Shown here piece by piece: positions 8,273 through 19,018 of a stretch of 64,000 nt of DNA; position 1 is the stretch's first letter; each line of letters begins with the position of its first letter. The stretch is from Rhizobium sp. BK418 (GTDB taxonomy: Bacteria; Pseudomonadota; Alphaproteobacteria; Rhizobiales; Rhizobiaceae). The position numbers and the translations under genes are program-made. Below the pieces are notes generated by a model. It had not been told where the DNA came from, searched no databases, and saw nothing but the letters and a program-made list of their open reading frames with translations. The stretch spans positions 496,001 to 560,000 of the forward strand of contig NZ_SLZK01000003.1 of assembly GCF_004341105.1 (NCBI RefSeq), given 5' to 3'.

Positions 8273-8740
8273 GTGGTTCGCGCTGAACTTGACGTTATCG
8301 ACATAAAGATATTGCGGGAACTGCAGGCAGACGGCCGCATGACCAATGTGGAGCTTGCCGACCGGGTGGGAATTTCTGCGCCCCCTTGCCTGCGCCGGGT
8401 GCGCAAGCTCGAAGAGGCCGGCGTCATCGAAGGCTACCATGCGATGCTGAACAGCCCGAAGCTCGGGCTCGATCTCGTCGCCTTCTGCATGGTCGGCCTG
8501 AAGCACCAGTCGGAAGCCAATCTGAAGGCCTTTGCCGCCGCCACCGCCGAGTGGCCGCTGGTGCGTCAGGCATGGATGGTATCCGGCGACAGCGATTTCC
8601 TGCTGCATTGCGTGGCTCAGAACCTTACCCGCTTCCAGGACTTCGTCATCGAAGTGCTGACCGCCAACGAGCATGTCGATACCGTTCGCACCATGCTGAC
8701 GATCCGTCAGGTGAAGAAGCTCGGGCTGGTCGAACTCTAG
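8273..8740 (+). CDS. lrp: Lrp/AsnC-family regulator
   Basis: 155 residues starting from GTG: VVRAELDVIDIKILRELQADGRM. An AsnC-type helix-turn-helix (about 20-65, VELADRVGISAPPCLRRVRKLEEAGVI) is followed by a RAM ligand-binding domain. The GTG at 8273 is chosen over far-upstream ATGs because it follows GAAAGG at 6-10 bp and gives the usual Lrp length. It is divergent from trxB across a 230-bp gap. The lrp-trxB-lsrB order is the one I recall from Sinorhizobium, where lrp lies by LPS core genes. Confidence 0.9.
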   Translation: MVRAELDVIDIKILRELQADGRMTNVELADRVGISAPPCLRRVRKLEEAGVIEGYHAMLNSPKLGLDLVAFCMVGLKHQSEANLKAFAAATAEWPLVRQAWMVSGDSDFLLHCVAQNLTRFQDFVIEVLTANEHVDTVRTMLTIRQVKKLGLVEL

Positions 8741-8798
8741 AAGCATTTCCAGGAAAAGTGTGAAGCAGTTTTCCGTCCGGAATGCTGGTGAGGACAGT

Positions 8799-9593
8799 TT
8801 ATTCGCGCCAGGCCTTGCTCAGCCATTCCGTGTTGCCGATGCGGCGATACCATTTCTGCCCACCGCCTTCGAAAACCTCGCTCATTTTCGGATTGCCGGC
8901 GAAGACCACGATCTTTGCTTCCGGCGGCAGTTCGGGATCGCGCCAGAAGCTCCTGATATGGCGGGGCACGCAGGCGTTCTTGAAGCTCACGCACCATTCG
9001 CGCGGCCAGTATTGCAGGTGTCCATGCGCTTCCAGCTGCGCGCTCTGAAACTGCTGGGAGATCTCGTATTTTGACATGGCGGCCATCGGATCGGCGACAT
9101 AGGCGTCCAGAATATAGGCGTGCGCGCCGATCTCATAGCGGAAGACCGAACTGTTGCCGACCGAGGCCAGGAATTTGTCGCGAGAAGGGTTGATCTTGCG
9201 CAGCGGCTTCGGGCGGAAGAGATCGTCGTCGCGGATGATGAGGAACTTGCCGGGGTGCTGGAAAAGCGGTTCCAGATCATCGACGATGACGAGGTCGAGA
9301 TCGAGGAAGAGGCCAATGCCCTTGAGATCGGCAAGCTCGCGGCGGAAAAGTGCAAGTTTCTGCCAGCGACGGTCCTTGGATCCGGCCGGCAGACCGAGCT
9401 CGGGCAGAGGGAGGGTTTCGATACCCTCGTCAAGGCCTGCCGCGTTGTCGGTGAAGCAGACGAAACGATGCGGGCGCTTCAGGTGCCGTTTGACGCCTCG
9501 GTAGAGGTTGTTGACATATTCGGGGCCATAGAGCGTTCCCCATTTCATGCAGAGCACGTTGACCAAGTTTTCGTTGTTGTTTGCGGTCGACAT
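8799..9593 (-). CDS. Putative glycosyltransferase, GT8/A-fold-like
   Basis: A 264-residue cytosolic protein. FLDLDLVIVDDLEPLF (about 94-109) contains a DxD-like metal/nucleotide-sugar motif as in GT-A glycosyltransferases, and WQKLALFRRELADLKG precedes it. It lies 54 bp downstream of the lpcC/lpsB-like gene in the same direction, so LPS core assembly is the likely context (inference). No specific sugar donor can be named. Confidence 0.7.
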   Translation of the reverse strand: MSTANNNENLVNVLCMKWGTLYGPEYVNNLYRGVKRHLKRPHRFVCFTDNAAGLDEGIETLPLPELGLPAGSKDRRWQKLALFRRELADLKGIGLFLDLDLVIVDDLEPLFQHPGKFLIIRDDDLFRPKPLRKINPSRDKFLASVGNSSVFRYEIGAHAYILDAYVADPMAAMSKYEISQQFQSAQLEAHGHLQYWPREWCVSFKNACVPRHIRSFWRDPELPPEAKIVVFAGNPKMSEVFEGGGQKWYRRIGNTEWLSKAWRE

Positions 9594-9647
9594 CTATGTG
9601 TCTCTACCTTCGCTGTATGGTCCGCCGCGATTGCCCGACGAACGGGC

Positions 9648-10697
9648 TTACGTTCCGAGGAGCTGCTGGTAAATGCGGTTGATCGCCATTGCTTCCTTTT
9701 CCAGCGCGAAATTTTCCCGCACGTGCCGCAGGGCCGTTTCGCCCTGTGCTGATGTCAGCGCAGGATCGGCAAGATAGGTAGCAATCGCTGCCGTAAGCGC
9801 GTCGCCATCGCCCGGCGGCACAATAATTCCATTCTCTCCGGTGACTATCATTTCCGCATAGGCACCGGCGTCGGATGCCACTACCGGTGTTTTCGAGGCC
9901 ATGGCCTCAAGCGGTGTCAGGCCGAAACCCTCGTTGCGAGATGGGGCGACATAGAGTGTCAGGCGGCGGTACCAGATCTTGATATCGGGTACTTCGCCAA
10001 TGAAGACGATCCGATCGGTGAGGCCGGCGGCAGCGATATCGGCCTTCAGCTTGTCGGCAAATGCGGTATGTTCAGGCGTGACGCGACCGGAAATGACAGC
10101 GGTCCAGTCCGGATGCTGCGGCAAAAGCGCAATCATTGCCCGAACGAAGAGGTCGGTGCCCTTCTGGTGGCGGACGCGGCCGAAGCAGCCGACGAGATAG
10201 CGGCCAGGCAGGCCAGTTGCGGCGATCGTATCGTCAGGCCCTTCGGGCGGATGAAAAAGCTCAAGATCGACGCCGTGCTGGATAACCGTATGCGGCACCT
10301 TGAGGAAGGAGCCAGAGCGGCTGCTGGTTGCGATCACGGCATCCATCCGGCGGATGAGCCAGCGCGTGTAAGACGTGTGACGACGCTGGGCAGCCGAGGT
10401 GAAGACGAGCTTCAGCGGCATGCGCAACACCTGGCGCAGAAGGATGCCCGTCGCCATTTCATTGTTGCGGCGCGCGTGCCAGACACGATGGCGATGTCCG
10501 GCCGGCGGGCGCCAGAGGCCGGCGAGCTGCGGCCATTTCAAGCGCGGAAGTTCCGGCGGGAGGCCAGGGCCGAAGGCAGCGATCCTGACCCCTAGCCGAA
10601 TCTGACAGGGGATAAGCTGGACGATCGTGGACGTGACGCCGGAGAGCCGGCGTTTCAGATTGGGCGCGATGATCTCGACGTCACGGGTATCCGGCAC
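9648..10697 (-). CDS. lpcC: LPS core glycosyltransferase (LpcC/LpsB-like, GT4)
   Basis: A 349-residue GT-B fold glycosyltransferase. The C-terminal half carries GRVRHQKGTDLFVRA and the family-4 E-x7-E signature EGFGLTPLEAMA. Length and position next to greA and near lrp match LpcC/LpsB of rhizobia, a mannosyltransferase acting on the inner LPS core. The start is GTG at 10697, 32 bp after greA, indicating an operon. The name is by context and length, so an LPS-specific paralogue cannot be excluded. Confidence 0.78.
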   Translation of the reverse strand: MPDTRDVEIIAPNLKRRLSGVTSTIVQLIPCQIRLGVRIAAFGPGLPPELPRLKWPQLAGLWRPPAGHRHRVWHARRNNEMATGILLRQVLRMPLKLVFTSAAQRRHTSYTRWLIRRMDAVIATSSRSGSFLKVPHTVIQHGVDLELFHPPEGPDDTIAATGLPGRYLVGCFGRVRHQKGTDLFVRAMIALLPQHPDWTAVISGRVTPEHTAFADKLKADIAAAGLTDRIVFIGEVPDIKIWYRRLTLYVAPSRNEGFGLTPLEAMASKTPVVASDAGAYAEMIVTGENGIIVPPGDGDALTAAIATYLADPALTSAQGETALRHVRENFALEKEAMAINRIYQQLLGT

Positions 10698-10728
10698 TGG
10701 CTGCTCTTTTTAAGAGAGGTGCGGGCGA

Positions 10729-11205
10729 TCAGCCCCAGGAAACGGAAAGGATTTCGTAAGCCTTCGAACCGCCGGGCGCGATGACTTCGATGGAGTCGCC
10801 GACTTCCTTGCCGATCAGCGCACGGGCGATCGGGGAGGAGATGGAGATGCGGCCCTGCTTCACGTCGGCTTCCTGATCGCCGACGATCTGGTAGGTTCGT
10901 TCCTCTTCGGTGTCCTCGTCGACGAGCTTCACCTTGGCGCCGAACTTGACCTTGTCGCCCGACATTTTGCTGAGGTCGATGACTTCGGCGCGTGCCGTCA
11001 AGTCTTCGAGCTCGGTGATGCGGCCTTCATTGTGGCTCTGCGCTTCCTTGGCGGCATGGTACTCGGCATTTTCGGAGAGGTCGCCATGAGCACGCGCTTC
11101 CGCAATTGCCTCGATGATTCGCGGGCGCTCTTCCTGCTGACGCCAGCGCAGTTCTTCCTGCAGCTTGACGAAACCACCCTGTGTCATCGGTACCTTATCA
11201 ACCAT
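10729..11205 (-). CDS. greA: Transcription elongation factor GreA
   Basis: 158 residues, the canonical GreA length. The N-terminal coiled coil holds [29 protein letters not shown], including the acidic tip motif GDLSENAEY that donates the cleavage-promoting acids to RNA polymerase. A C-terminal FKBP-like domain ends [18 protein letters not shown]. The start at 11205 ([11 protein letters not shown]) follows AGAAGGA; an upstream frame extension is non-conserved. Confidence 0.95.
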   Translation of the reverse strand: MVDKVPMTQGGFVKLQEELRWRQQEERPRIIEAIAEARAHGDLSENAEYHAAKEAQSHNEGRITELEDLTARAEVIDLSKMSGDKVKFGAKVKLVDEDTEEERTYQIVGDQEADVKQGRISISSPIARALIGKEVGDSIEVIAPGGSKAYEILSVSWG

Positions 11206-11454
11206 TTTTTCGTCCTTCTCTCCCTGTATCCGCAGTTCGCGCAGACACAAAAGAAAACAGGTCCCGAAGGGGAACTTCGGAACCGTGTTACAATCCTAGT
11301 TCGTTGCTTATAGCAGATCGACCCGCGCAATTTCCATAAAATTCGTAACGATGCTTTTTACATCCCGTTGAAGTGCCTGCTTTTGAAGGAAAGTTGCATG
11401 GAGAACTAATTCTTCATCTTGATTTTGCCGAAGTGAACATTTAGTGAACATATT

Positions 11455-12687
11455 ATGAAGAAGTCGCTTAAGGAACGATTGGCGATCCTCTCCGACGCCG
11501 CAAAGTATGATGCCTCCTGCGCCTCCAGCGGTACCATCAAACGGGATTCGGCAGGCTCCGGCGGATTGGGTTCGACCGAGGGTTCAGGCATCTGCCATGC
11601 CTATGCGCCGGATGGCCGATGCATCTCGCTTCTGAAAATCCTGCTCACCAATTTCTGCATCTACGATTGTGCCTATTGCATCAACCGATCGTCGAGCAAT
11701 GTCGAACGCGCCCGTTTCACGCCGGAGGAAGTCGTCTGGTTGACGCTGGAGTTTTACCGGCGCAACTATATCGAGGGACTTTTTCTCTCCTCCGGCATCA
11801 TCCGCTCTTCCGATCACACGATGGAGGAGATGGTGCGGATTGTGCGGGAGCTGCGGATCTCGCATAATTTCCGCGGCTATATCCATCTGAAGTCCATTCC
11901 CGAGGCTTCGCCGCATCTGATTGAAGAGGCGGGGCTTTATGCGGACCGTCTGTCGCTCAACATTGAACTTCCCACCGACAGCGGCATCAGGCGGTTCGCG
12001 CCCGAGAAAAAGCCGGCCAGCATCCGCCGCTCGATGGGCGATCTCCGGCTGAAGATCGAGGCGGCCCAGGAGCCGACGCTGCAGACGAAGAAGCGTAAGC
12101 GCTTCGTGCCGGCAGGCCAGAGCACGCAGATGATCGTGGGTGCCGATGGGGCCAATGATGCAACGATTTTGTCGACCAGCGGCCAGCTCTACAGCAGCTA
12201 TGGCTTGAAGCGAGTCTACTATTCCGCCTTCAGCCCGATACCGGACAGTTCGAAGAACCTGCCGCTCATCAGGCCACCGCTGATGCGCGAGCACCGGCTC
12301 TATCAGGCCGACTGGCTCTATCGTTTTTATGGGTTCGGCATCGATGAGATCACTGCAACGCAGGAGGGAGGCATGCTGGATCTCAATCTCGATCCCAAGC
12401 TCGCCTGGGCGCTCGGCCATCGAGGCGACTTTCCTGTCGACGTCAACCGCGCCGATCGTGAGAAGCTGTTGCGCGTGCCAGGGCTTGGCACGAAGTCGGT
12501 GAAGGCGATCCTGACCGAGCGGCGGCAACGCCGGCTACGGCTCGAGGATCTGTCGCGGCTTGGCGTTTCCATCCGCAAAGTGCAGGCCTTCGTCAGCGCC
12601 GAGGGCTGGACGCCGCATCGGCTTGTCGACCGGCCGGATTTGCGCGCCATGTTCGAACCGCAGCCCGAACAATTGTCCTTGTTATGA
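11455..12687 (+). CDS. Putative DNA modification/repair radical SAM protein
   Basis: 410 residues. The radical SAM cluster CIYDCAYC supplies Cys68, Cys72 and Cys75 (CX3CX2C) for a 4Fe-4S cluster and S-adenosylmethionine. A helix-hairpin-helix segment DVNRADREKLLRVPGLGTKS (about 331-350) indicates DNA binding. This is the family that TIGRFAM names by linkage to a UDG-like partner. Its stop overlaps the partner's start by 4 bp (ATGA), so the two are translationally coupled. The chemical reaction is not established. Confidence 0.88.
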   Translation: MKKSLKERLAILSDAAKYDASCASSGTIKRDSAGSGGLGSTEGSGICHAYAPDGRCISLLKILLTNFCIYDCAYCINRSSSNVERARFTPEEVVWLTLEFYRRNYIEGLFLSSGIIRSSDHTMEEMVRIVRELRISHNFRGYIHLKSIPEASPHLIEEAGLYADRLSLNIELPTDSGIRRFAPEKKPASIRRSMGDLRLKIEAAQEPTLQTKKRKRFVPAGQSTQMIVGADGANDATILSTSGQLYSSYGLKRVYYSAFSPIPDSSKNLPLIRPPLMREHRLYQADWLYRFYGFGIDEITATQEGGMLDLNLDPKLAWALGHRGDFPVDVNRADREKLLRVPGLGTKSVKAILTERRQRRLRLEDLSRLGVSIRKVQAFVSAEGWTPHRLVDRPDLRAMFEPQPEQLSLL

Positions 12688-14132
12688 TGCGCCGCGTGGT
12701 TCTGGAGGGCAGGGGGAATTTTGAGGAGTGGCGCAGGGCGGCCCGCGCCTTCGCTGCGGCCGGAATTCTGCCTGATGAGATCGACTGGCACGAAAAGAGC
12801 CGCGAGCCCGGCTTTGCCTTCCAGCGCGATGCCTTGCCGCCCGATCCGTCCGCCGGCGCCGGGCAGATGAGCGTTCCGGCTGATTTCATGGCATTGGCCG
12901 AGGCGGTGATCTGCCATAGCGATCCCAGGCGCTTTTCGCTGCTCTACAGCCTGCTCTGGCGGCTGCAGGAAAACCGCGACCTGCTGGATCTGGCCTCTGA
13001 CGAAGAAGTATCGCGGGCGCGACTGATGCAGAAGAGCGTGCATCGCGATGCGCACAAGATGACGGCCTTCGTGCGTTTCAAGGAGCTCGCGGCTCCTGCT
13101 GGCGGGCGGCGAAAGTTCATCGCGTGGTTCGAGCCGGACCACTATATCGTCGCCCGCAAGGCGCCCTTCTTCCAGCGCCGCTTCACCGATATGGACTGGC
13201 TGATCGCAACGCCCAAGGGCTCGGCTGCCTGGGACGGTGAGCGGCTGACGCTAAGCAGTGCGCCGTGTGAGAAGCCCGATATCAGTGATGCGACCGACGA
13301 TCTTTGGCGCATCTACTATGCCAGCATCTTCAATCCTGCACGGCTGAAAGTGAAAGCGATGCAGGCCGAGATGCCGAAGAAATACTGGAAGAACCTGCCA
13401 GAGGCCGATCTCATTCCGGGGCTGATCGCCGATGCCGAGGCGAAGATGCTCTCTATGGCCGAGCGGGAGGCAACAACGCCGCTGCCGTATCACCGCAGGA
13501 TACAGGAAGCGGCTGCCCGCATTCCGGCTCCGAAGCTGGCGCCGGCCGGGACGCTGGAGGCGTTGCGACAGGAAGCGGCCACTTGCAGCCAATGCCCGCT
13601 ACATGCGAAGGCGACGCAGACCGTGTTCGGCGAGGGGCCCGCCGACGCGGAGATCGTGTTTGTCGGCGAGCAACCGGGCGATCAAGAGGATCTTGCCGGA
13701 CGTCCCTTCGTAGGCCCGGCCGGTAAGGTCTTTGATGAAGCGATCGCGCAGGCGGGAATCAATCGATCGAGGCTCTATATCACCAACGCCGTGAAGCATT
13801 TCAAATACGAGCCGCGCGGCAAGCGGCGTATCCACCAGAAGCCCAATCTCGGCGAAGTGCAGCATTGCCGCTGGTGGCTCAAGCGGGAGCTCGATCTCAT
13901 AAAGCCGAAGCTGATCGTGGCGATGGGGGCGACAGCGCTCTACTCATTGACCGGCGAGAAGCAGAAGCTGGAGGGGCTGCGCGGACGTCCGATTGCGATG
14001 GAAGAGGGGCGGTTGCTTTTCGTGACGGTGCACCCCTCCTATTTGCTGCGGATCCCGGATGAGCAGAGGAAAGCGCAGGAGCTTGCCCGGTTCCGGCAAG
14101 ACATGAATCTGATCAGGGGGTTGACGGCCTGA
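12684..14132 (+). CDS. UdgX-type uracil-DNA glycosylase with N-terminal linker domain
   Basis: 482 residues: an N-terminal domain of about 250 residues (radical-SAM-linked, DUF4130-like) fused to a C-terminal UDG-superfamily domain. Visible motifs are GEQPGDQE (328-335), HPS (450-452) and cluster Cys301, Cys304 and Cys395. The loop KRRIH (380-384) matches UdgX, in which the His forms a covalent bond to the abasic site after uracil release. Here the candidate nucleophile is His384. The gene overlaps the radical SAM gene by 4 bp. Confidence 0.9.
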   Translation: MMRRVVLEGRGNFEEWRRAARAFAAAGILPDEIDWHEKSREPGFAFQRDALPPDPSAGAGQMSVPADFMALAEAVICHSDPRRFSLLYSLLWRLQENRDLLDLASDEEVSRARLMQKSVHRDAHKMTAFVRFKELAAPAGGRRKFIAWFEPDHYIVARKAPFFQRRFTDMDWLIATPKGSAAWDGERLTLSSAPCEKPDISDATDDLWRIYYASIFNPARLKVKAMQAEMPKKYWKNLPEADLIPGLIADAEAKMLSMAEREATTPLPYHRRIQEAAARIPAPKLAPAGTLEALRQEAATCSQCPLHAKATQTVFGEGPADAEIVFVGEQPGDQEDLAGRPFVGPAGKVFDEAIAQAGINRSRLYITNAVKHFKYEPRGKRRIHQKPNLGEVQHCRWWLKRELDLIKPKLIVAMGATALYSLTGEKQKLEGLRGRPIAMEEGRLLFVTVHPSYLLRIPDEQRKAQELARFRQDMNLIRGLTA

Positions 14133-14184
14133 GTGCAGAAATTGATTCAGCGCGTTGGATCATTGTCGACGATAGTCGCGATGG

Positions 14185-14206
14185 GCTGCTCCCATCAGGG
14201 AGCAGC
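14185..14206. terminator. Hairpin between convergent udgX and carB
   Basis: Perfect 9-bp arms GCTGCTCCC/GGGAGCAGC around ATCA lie between the ends of two convergent genes. No T-run follows on either strand, so it may be a weak or bidirectional terminator or an mRNA 3' stabiliser. Confidence 0.4.
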
Positions 14207-14256
14207 TGAGATCGAGATATGAGCAGAACCAGGAGGCAAGACCTCTTTGTTAAGGA

Positions 14257-17200
14257 TCAGAAGTAGCTCTGCAGCGGGCGGACTTCGAGGTTGCCGGCCT
14301 TGAGTGCCTTGATCGCTTGGGCGGCGGCTTCGGCGCCGGCCATCGTGGTGTAGTAGGGCACCTTCTGCATCAGCGTGGCGCGGCGCAGCGACTTGGAGTC
14401 CGAGATCGCCTTATTGCCGTCGGTCGTATTGATGACGAGCTGGACCTGGCGGTTGCGGATGGCATCCTCGATGTGCGGACGACCTTCCAGAACCTTGTTG
14501 ATCTTGGCCGCCTCGATGCCGTTTTCGCCAAGGAAACGAGCGGTGCCGCCTGTTGCCAGCACCTTGAAGCCCTGTTCGACGAGGATGCGGATCGCCGGCA
14601 GAACGCGAGGCTTGTCGGCATCGCGTACGGAGACGAAGACGGTGCCTTCACGCGGCAGTTCGACGCCGGCGCCGAGCTGCGACTTGGCAAAGGCCAGCGC
14701 GAAATCGCTGTCGAGGCCGATCACTTCGCCGGTGGAGCGCATTTCCGGGCCGAGCAGCGTATCGACGCCCGGGAAGCGGGCAAAGGGGAAGACGGCTTCC
14801 TTGACGGCGATGTGCTTGAGCGCCCGCGGATCGGGCTTATTGCCGTAGGCGGCGAAGGTCGCGTCCAGCTTTTCGCCGGCCATGACGCGGGCCGCGATCT
14901 TGGCAATCGGCGCGCCGATGGTCTTGGCGACGAAGGGAACCGTACGGGAGGCGCGCGGATTGACTTCTAGCACGTAGACCGTGCCGTCCTTGATGGCGAA
15001 CTGAACATTCATCAGGCCGCCGACATTCAGCGCCGTTGCCATGGCCTTGGCCTGGCGCTCCAGTTCGTCGAGCATCTCGCGAGACAATGTGCGCGGCGGC
15101 AGCGAGCAGGCGCTGTCACCGGAGTGGATGCCGGCTTCTTCGATATGTTCCATGATGCCGGCGACATAGACATCGGTGCCGTCCGAGAGGCAGTCAACGT
15201 CGACTTCGATGGCGTTTGTCAGGTAGCTGTCGAAGAGGAGTGGGTTCTTGCCAAGCAGCGTGTTGATCTGGCCGGTCTTGTCGTTCGGATAGCGTGCCTT
15301 GATATCCTCGGGCACGAGTTCCGGAACCGTGTCGAGCAGATAGGTTTGCAGCTGGCTCTCGGCATGGATGATCTGCATGGCGCGGCCGCCGAGCACGTAA
15401 GACGGGCGAACGACGAGAGGGAAGCCGATTTCGGCGGCAACGAGACGGGCCTGCTCGACCGAGTAGGCAATACCGTTGTTGGGCTGGTTGAGGTCGAGCT
15501 TCATCAGAAGCTTCTGGAAGCGGTCGCGGTCTTCGGCAAGGTCGATCGCGTCGGGCGCAGTGCCGAGGATCGGGATGCCGTTCTTTTCCAGCGCTTCTGC
15601 AAGCTTCAGCGGCGTCTGGCCGCCGAACTGGACGATGACGCCGACGACTTCGCCCTTTTCCTGCTCGGCGCGCAGGATTTCGATTACGTCTTCTGCCGTC
15701 AGCGGCTCGAAATAGAGGCGATCGGACGTGTCGTAATCGGTCGAAACCGTTTCCGGATTGCAGTTGATCATGATCGCTTCATAGCCGGCATCCTTCAGTG
15801 CGAAGGCGGCATGGCAGCAGCAATAGTCGAATTCGATACCCTGGCCGATGCGGTTCGGACCGCCGCCGAGGATGACGATCTTCTTGCGGTCGGAGACTTG
15901 AGCTTCGGAGCGGGCGGCGCCGACAAAAGGCGTCTCATAGGTCGAGTACATATAGGCCGTCGGCGAGGCGAATTCGGCGGCGCAAGTGTCGATGCGCTTG
16001 AAGACCGGGCGGACGTTGAGCGAGTTGCGAAGCTCTGCCACTTCCTTTGGGCGCTTGCCGGTCAGTGTTGCAAGGCGAGCGTCGGAGAAGCCCATGGCCT
16101 TCAGCATGCGCAGGTTGGCGGCATCGGTCGGCAGGCCGTGCTCGCGGATGCGAGCTTCCATGTCGATGATGTTCTTGAGCTGGGCGATGAACCACGGGTC
16201 GATCTTGCAGCCTTCATGCACCTCTTCAATGCTGAGGCCCATGCGCAGCGCCTGAGCGACCATGCGCAGGCGGTCCGGCGTCGGCGTGCCGATGGCGGCG
16301 CGGATGGCGTTGTGGCTGGATTCGCCTTCTTCGGAATCAGGGACTTCGATTTCGTCGAGGCCGGTCAGGCCGGTTTCGAGGCCGCGCAGCGCCTTCTGCA
16401 GAGATTCCGCAAAGGTGCGGCCGATCGCCATGACTTCACCGACCGACTTCATGGCTGTGGTCAGCACCGGCGAGGCGCCGGGGAATTTTTCGAAGGCGAA
16501 GCGCGGGATCTTGGTGACGACATAGTCGATCGACGGTTCGAAAGAAGCAGGCGTCGCGCCGCCGGTAATGTCGTTTTCGAGTTCGTCGAGCGTGTAGCCA
16601 ATGGCGAGCTTGGCAGCGACCTTGGCGATCGGGAAGCCGGTGGCCTTCGAAGCGAGCGCAGAGGAGCGCGACACGCGCGGGTTCATTTCGATGACGACGA
16701 GGCGACCGTCCTTGGGATTGACGGCGAACTGCACGTTCGAGCCGCCGGTCTCCACGCCGATCTCGCGCAGCACCGCAATCGAGGCGTTGCGCATGATCTG
16801 ATATTCCTTGTCCGTCAGCGTCAAGGCAGGTGCAACCGTGATCGAGTCGCCGGTATGGACGCCCATCGGATCGATGTTTTCGATCGAGCAGATGATGATG
16901 CAATTGTCCGCCTTGTCGCGGACGACCTCCATCTCATACTCCTTCCAACCGAGCACCGATTCTTCGATCAGCACTTCGGTCGTCGGCGAGGCATCGAGAC
17001 CGCCGCCGACGATTTCGAAGAATTCCGAGCGGTTGTAGGCGATTCCGCCGCCGGTGCCGCCGAGCGTGAAGGACGGACGGATAATGGCGGGCAGGCCGAC
17101 ATGATCGAGCGCCTGGGCGGCGATCGCCATGGCATGGTTCATGTAGCGCTGCTTGCGATCGCTCTCGCCGAGGTTCCACTGGTTTTCCAGTTCGTCCAGC

Positions 17201-17742
17201 GCCTTGTCGAGATCCGCGCCGGAGAGACTTTCGCGCAGCTTGGTGCGCTCGGCCTCATGAGTCTTGCGGTCGAGATCCTTGATGTCCGTGGCGTTCGCCA
17301 GCATGGAGCGCGGGGTTTCGAGGCCGATTTTGGCCATGGCCTCGCGGAAGAGCGCGCGGTCTTCGGCCTTGTCGATGGCGGCAGGCTTGGCGCCGATCAT
17401 CTCGACATTGTAGCGGTCGAGCACACCCATACGCTTCAGCGAAAGCGCGGTATTCAGCGCCGTCTGGCCGCCCATGGTCGGCAGTAGCGCATCCGGGCGC
17501 TCCTTGGCGATGATTTTGGCGACGACTTCAGGGGTAATCGGCTCGACGTAAGTTGCATCGGCGAGGCCCGGATCGGTCATGATCGTGGCCGGGTTGGAGT
17601 TGACGAGGATGACGCGGTAGCCTTCCTCCTTCAGCGCCTTGCAGGCCTGGGTGCCGGAATAGTCGAATTCGCAAGCCTGGCCAATGACGATCGGTCCCGC
17701 GCCGATGATGAGGATCGATTTGATGTCTTGGCGCTTCGGCAT
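14257..17742 (-). CDS. carB: Carbamoyl-phosphate synthase large subunit
   Basis: 1161 residues in two homologous ATP-grasp halves: carboxyphosphate synthetase (about 1-480) and carbamoyl-phosphate synthetase (about 620-1020), with an oligomerisation segment between and a C-terminal MGS allosteric domain. Key ATP-grasp motifs are [15 protein letters not shown] in the first half and [12 protein letters not shown] in the second. It makes carbamoyl phosphate for arginine and pyrimidines from glutamine-derived ammonia. It is about 90 residues longer than the E. coli enzyme; a charged insertion at about 155-205 explains much of it. Its partner carA is 9 kb away on the same strand. Confidence 0.98.
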   Translation of the reverse strand: MPKRQDIKSILIIGAGPIVIGQACEFDYSGTQACKALKEEGYRVILVNSNPATIMTDPGLADATYVEPITPEVVAKIIAKERPDALLPTMGGQTALNTALSLKRMGVLDRYNVEMIGAKPAAIDKAEDRALFREAMAKIGLETPRSMLANATDIKDLDRKTHEAERTKLRESLSGADLDKALDELENQWNLGESDRKQRYMNHAMAIAAQALDHVGLPAIIRPSFTLGGTGGGIAYNRSEFFEIVGGGLDASPTTEVLIEESVLGWKEYEMEVVRDKADNCIIICSIENIDPMGVHTGDSITVAPALTLTDKEYQIMRNASIAVLREIGVETGGSNVQFAVNPKDGRLVVIEMNPRVSRSSALASKATGFPIAKVAAKLAIGYTLDELENDITGGATPASFEPSIDYVVTKIPRFAFEKFPGASPVLTTAMKSVGEVMAIGRTFAESLQKALRGLETGLTGLDEIEVPDSEEGESSHNAIRAAIGTPTPDRLRMVAQALRMGLSIEEVHEGCKIDPWFIAQLKNIIDMEARIREHGLPTDAANLRMLKAMGFSDARLATLTGKRPKEVAELRNSLNVRPVFKRIDTCAAEFASPTAYMYSTYETPFVGAARSEAQVSDRKKIVILGGGPNRIGQGIEFDYCCCHAAFALKDAGYEAIMINCNPETVSTDYDTSDRLYFEPLTAEDVIEILRAEQEKGEVVGVIVQFGGQTPLKLAEALEKNGIPILGTAPDAIDLAEDRDRFQKLLMKLDLNQPNNGIAYSVEQARLVAAEIGFPLVVRPSYVLGGRAMQIIHAESQLQTYLLDTVPELVPEDIKARYPNDKTGQINTLLGKNPLLFDSYLTNAIEVDVDCLSDGTDVYVAGIMEHIEEAGIHSGDSACSLPPRTLSREMLDELERQAKAMATALNVGGLMNVQFAIKDGTVYVLEVNPRASRTVPFVAKTIGAPIAKIAARVMAGEKLDATFAAYGNKPDPRALKHIAVKEAVFPFARFPGVDTLLGPEMRSTGEVIGLDSDFALAFAKSQLGAGVELPREGTVFVSVRDADKPRVLPAIRILVEQGFKVLATGGTARFLGENGIEAAKINKVLEGRPHIEDAIRNRQVQLVINTTDGNKAISDSKSLRRATLMQKVPYYTTMAGAEAAAQAIKALKAGNLEVRPLQSYF

Positions 17743-17914
17743 GGGCGATATCCGTTTCTAGCTGCGCAAAAAGCCGGCCAGGGTGGGAGGTCACCAGGTC
17801 GGGTCGCGCATTGAGGGTCTTTTCAGGCTAGAAGCGGCTTATAGGCAAATGTTTTTGCAAACGGAACCCCATAAATCATGGAATCGACAGGAATCCGGAT
17901 CGGCTTTTGAAAGC

Positions 17915-18940
17915 CTATTGCCTCGCGGGTATCACCAGCGCGCGAATCTCGCCATTCGGCGCCGGATTGGTGATCACCTCCGGGGCCTGTTCCAGTGTGA
18001 TCCGGCGCGAAATCAGCGGCTCGACTTTGATCGCACCCGAGGCGATGAGATCTGTAGCCCGCTGGTGCGTGAACGGATTGATGAAAGAGCCGATGAGACT
18101 CACTTCCCGGAAGAGCAGATCGAAGGGCTCGATCTCGATTTTCGAGCCTTGCGGCATGACGCCGAGGATGACGGCCGTGCCGCCGCTCTTTGCAAGCCTC
18201 GGCGCCTGCATCATCGTTTCCGGCACACCGGCGCATTCGAAGACGATGTCCGCGCCACCGGGCAGCATCCCGCCGTCATCGATGATCCTGAAGACATCCG
18301 AATGTGAAGGGTCGAAGGTGGTTGTCGCGCCAAGCTTTTCGGCAAGTGCCCGTTTCTCGGCATTGCGGGTAACGAGAAGAACGCGCGTCGCGCCGGCGAG
18401 CCGGGCAAGCTGAATGGTCAGCAGGCCGATCACGCCACCGCCGAGCACGATGACGGAAGAGCCGGTCTTTATATTGGCGAGATCGACGCCATGCAGGCAG
18501 CAGGCGAGTGGCTCGCAAAAGGCGCCATGCAACGGATCGAGCTCAAGGGGCAGTTCAAAAGCCTGTTTCTGCGGTACGATGACATAATCGGCAAAACCGC
18601 CATCGCGGTGAATGCCGATCGCTCGTAGGTTCCGGCAGAGATTGACGCGGCCATTGTGGCATTGCTCGCAACGGCCGCAAGCGATGTTCGGATCGCAGGT
18701 CACGCGCATGCCGGGCTGGAAGCCGATGACTTCGGGGCCGACGGTTTCGATGATGCCGGCGAATTCGTGGCCAAGCGTCAGCGGCGGGCGGGAAGGGAAT
18801 TCGCCGTGAAAGAGATGTCGATCGGTGCCGCAGATACCGCAGGCCTCTATGCGGACAAGCAGGTCGCCCGGTCCAGGCTCCGGCTTTTCAACCTCGCGCA
18901 GGAACAATTTTCCAGTCGCTTCCAAGCGCACGGCTTTCAT
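17915..18940 (-). CDS. Zinc-dependent alcohol/polyol dehydrogenase
   Basis: A 341-residue medium-chain dehydrogenase. It has catalytic Zn Cys in EACGICGTDRHLFHGEFP, HE in LTLGHEFAG, four structural-zinc Cys in CGRCEQCHNGRVNLC, and a Rossmann segment VLGGGVIGLLTIQLA. It resembles sorbitol (iditol) and threonine dehydrogenases. It probably oxidises a sugar alcohol with NAD+, but the substrate is unassigned. It is a single gene on the minus strand downstream of the LytTR gene. Confidence 0.88.
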   Translation of the reverse strand: MKAVRLEATGKLFLREVEKPEPGPGDLLVRIEACGICGTDRHLFHGEFPSRPPLTLGHEFAGIIETVGPEVIGFQPGMRVTCDPNIACGRCEQCHNGRVNLCRNLRAIGIHRDGGFADYVIVPQKQAFELPLELDPLHGAFCEPLACCLHGVDLANIKTGSSVIVLGGGVIGLLTIQLARLAGATRVLLVTRNAEKRALAEKLGATTTFDPSHSDVFRIIDDGGMLPGGADIVFECAGVPETMMQAPRLAKSGGTAVILGVMPQGSKIEIEPFDLLFREVSLIGSFINPFTHQRATDLIASGAIKVEPLISRRITLEQAPEVITNPAPNGEIRALVIPARQ

Positions 18941-19018
18941 CGGCAGTTTCCTCCAGGTCTCCTCACCACTCAGGAAGGGGGAAAGCAGGAGTCAGGTCAA
19001 GCATTTGCTGGTATTTCT

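Noticed and set aside
15124..17487. A 787-codon open frame on the plus strand opposite carB
   Set aside because: It is an antisense shadow of a GC-rich gene with codon bias; carB in the other strand is a clear family member along its whole length.
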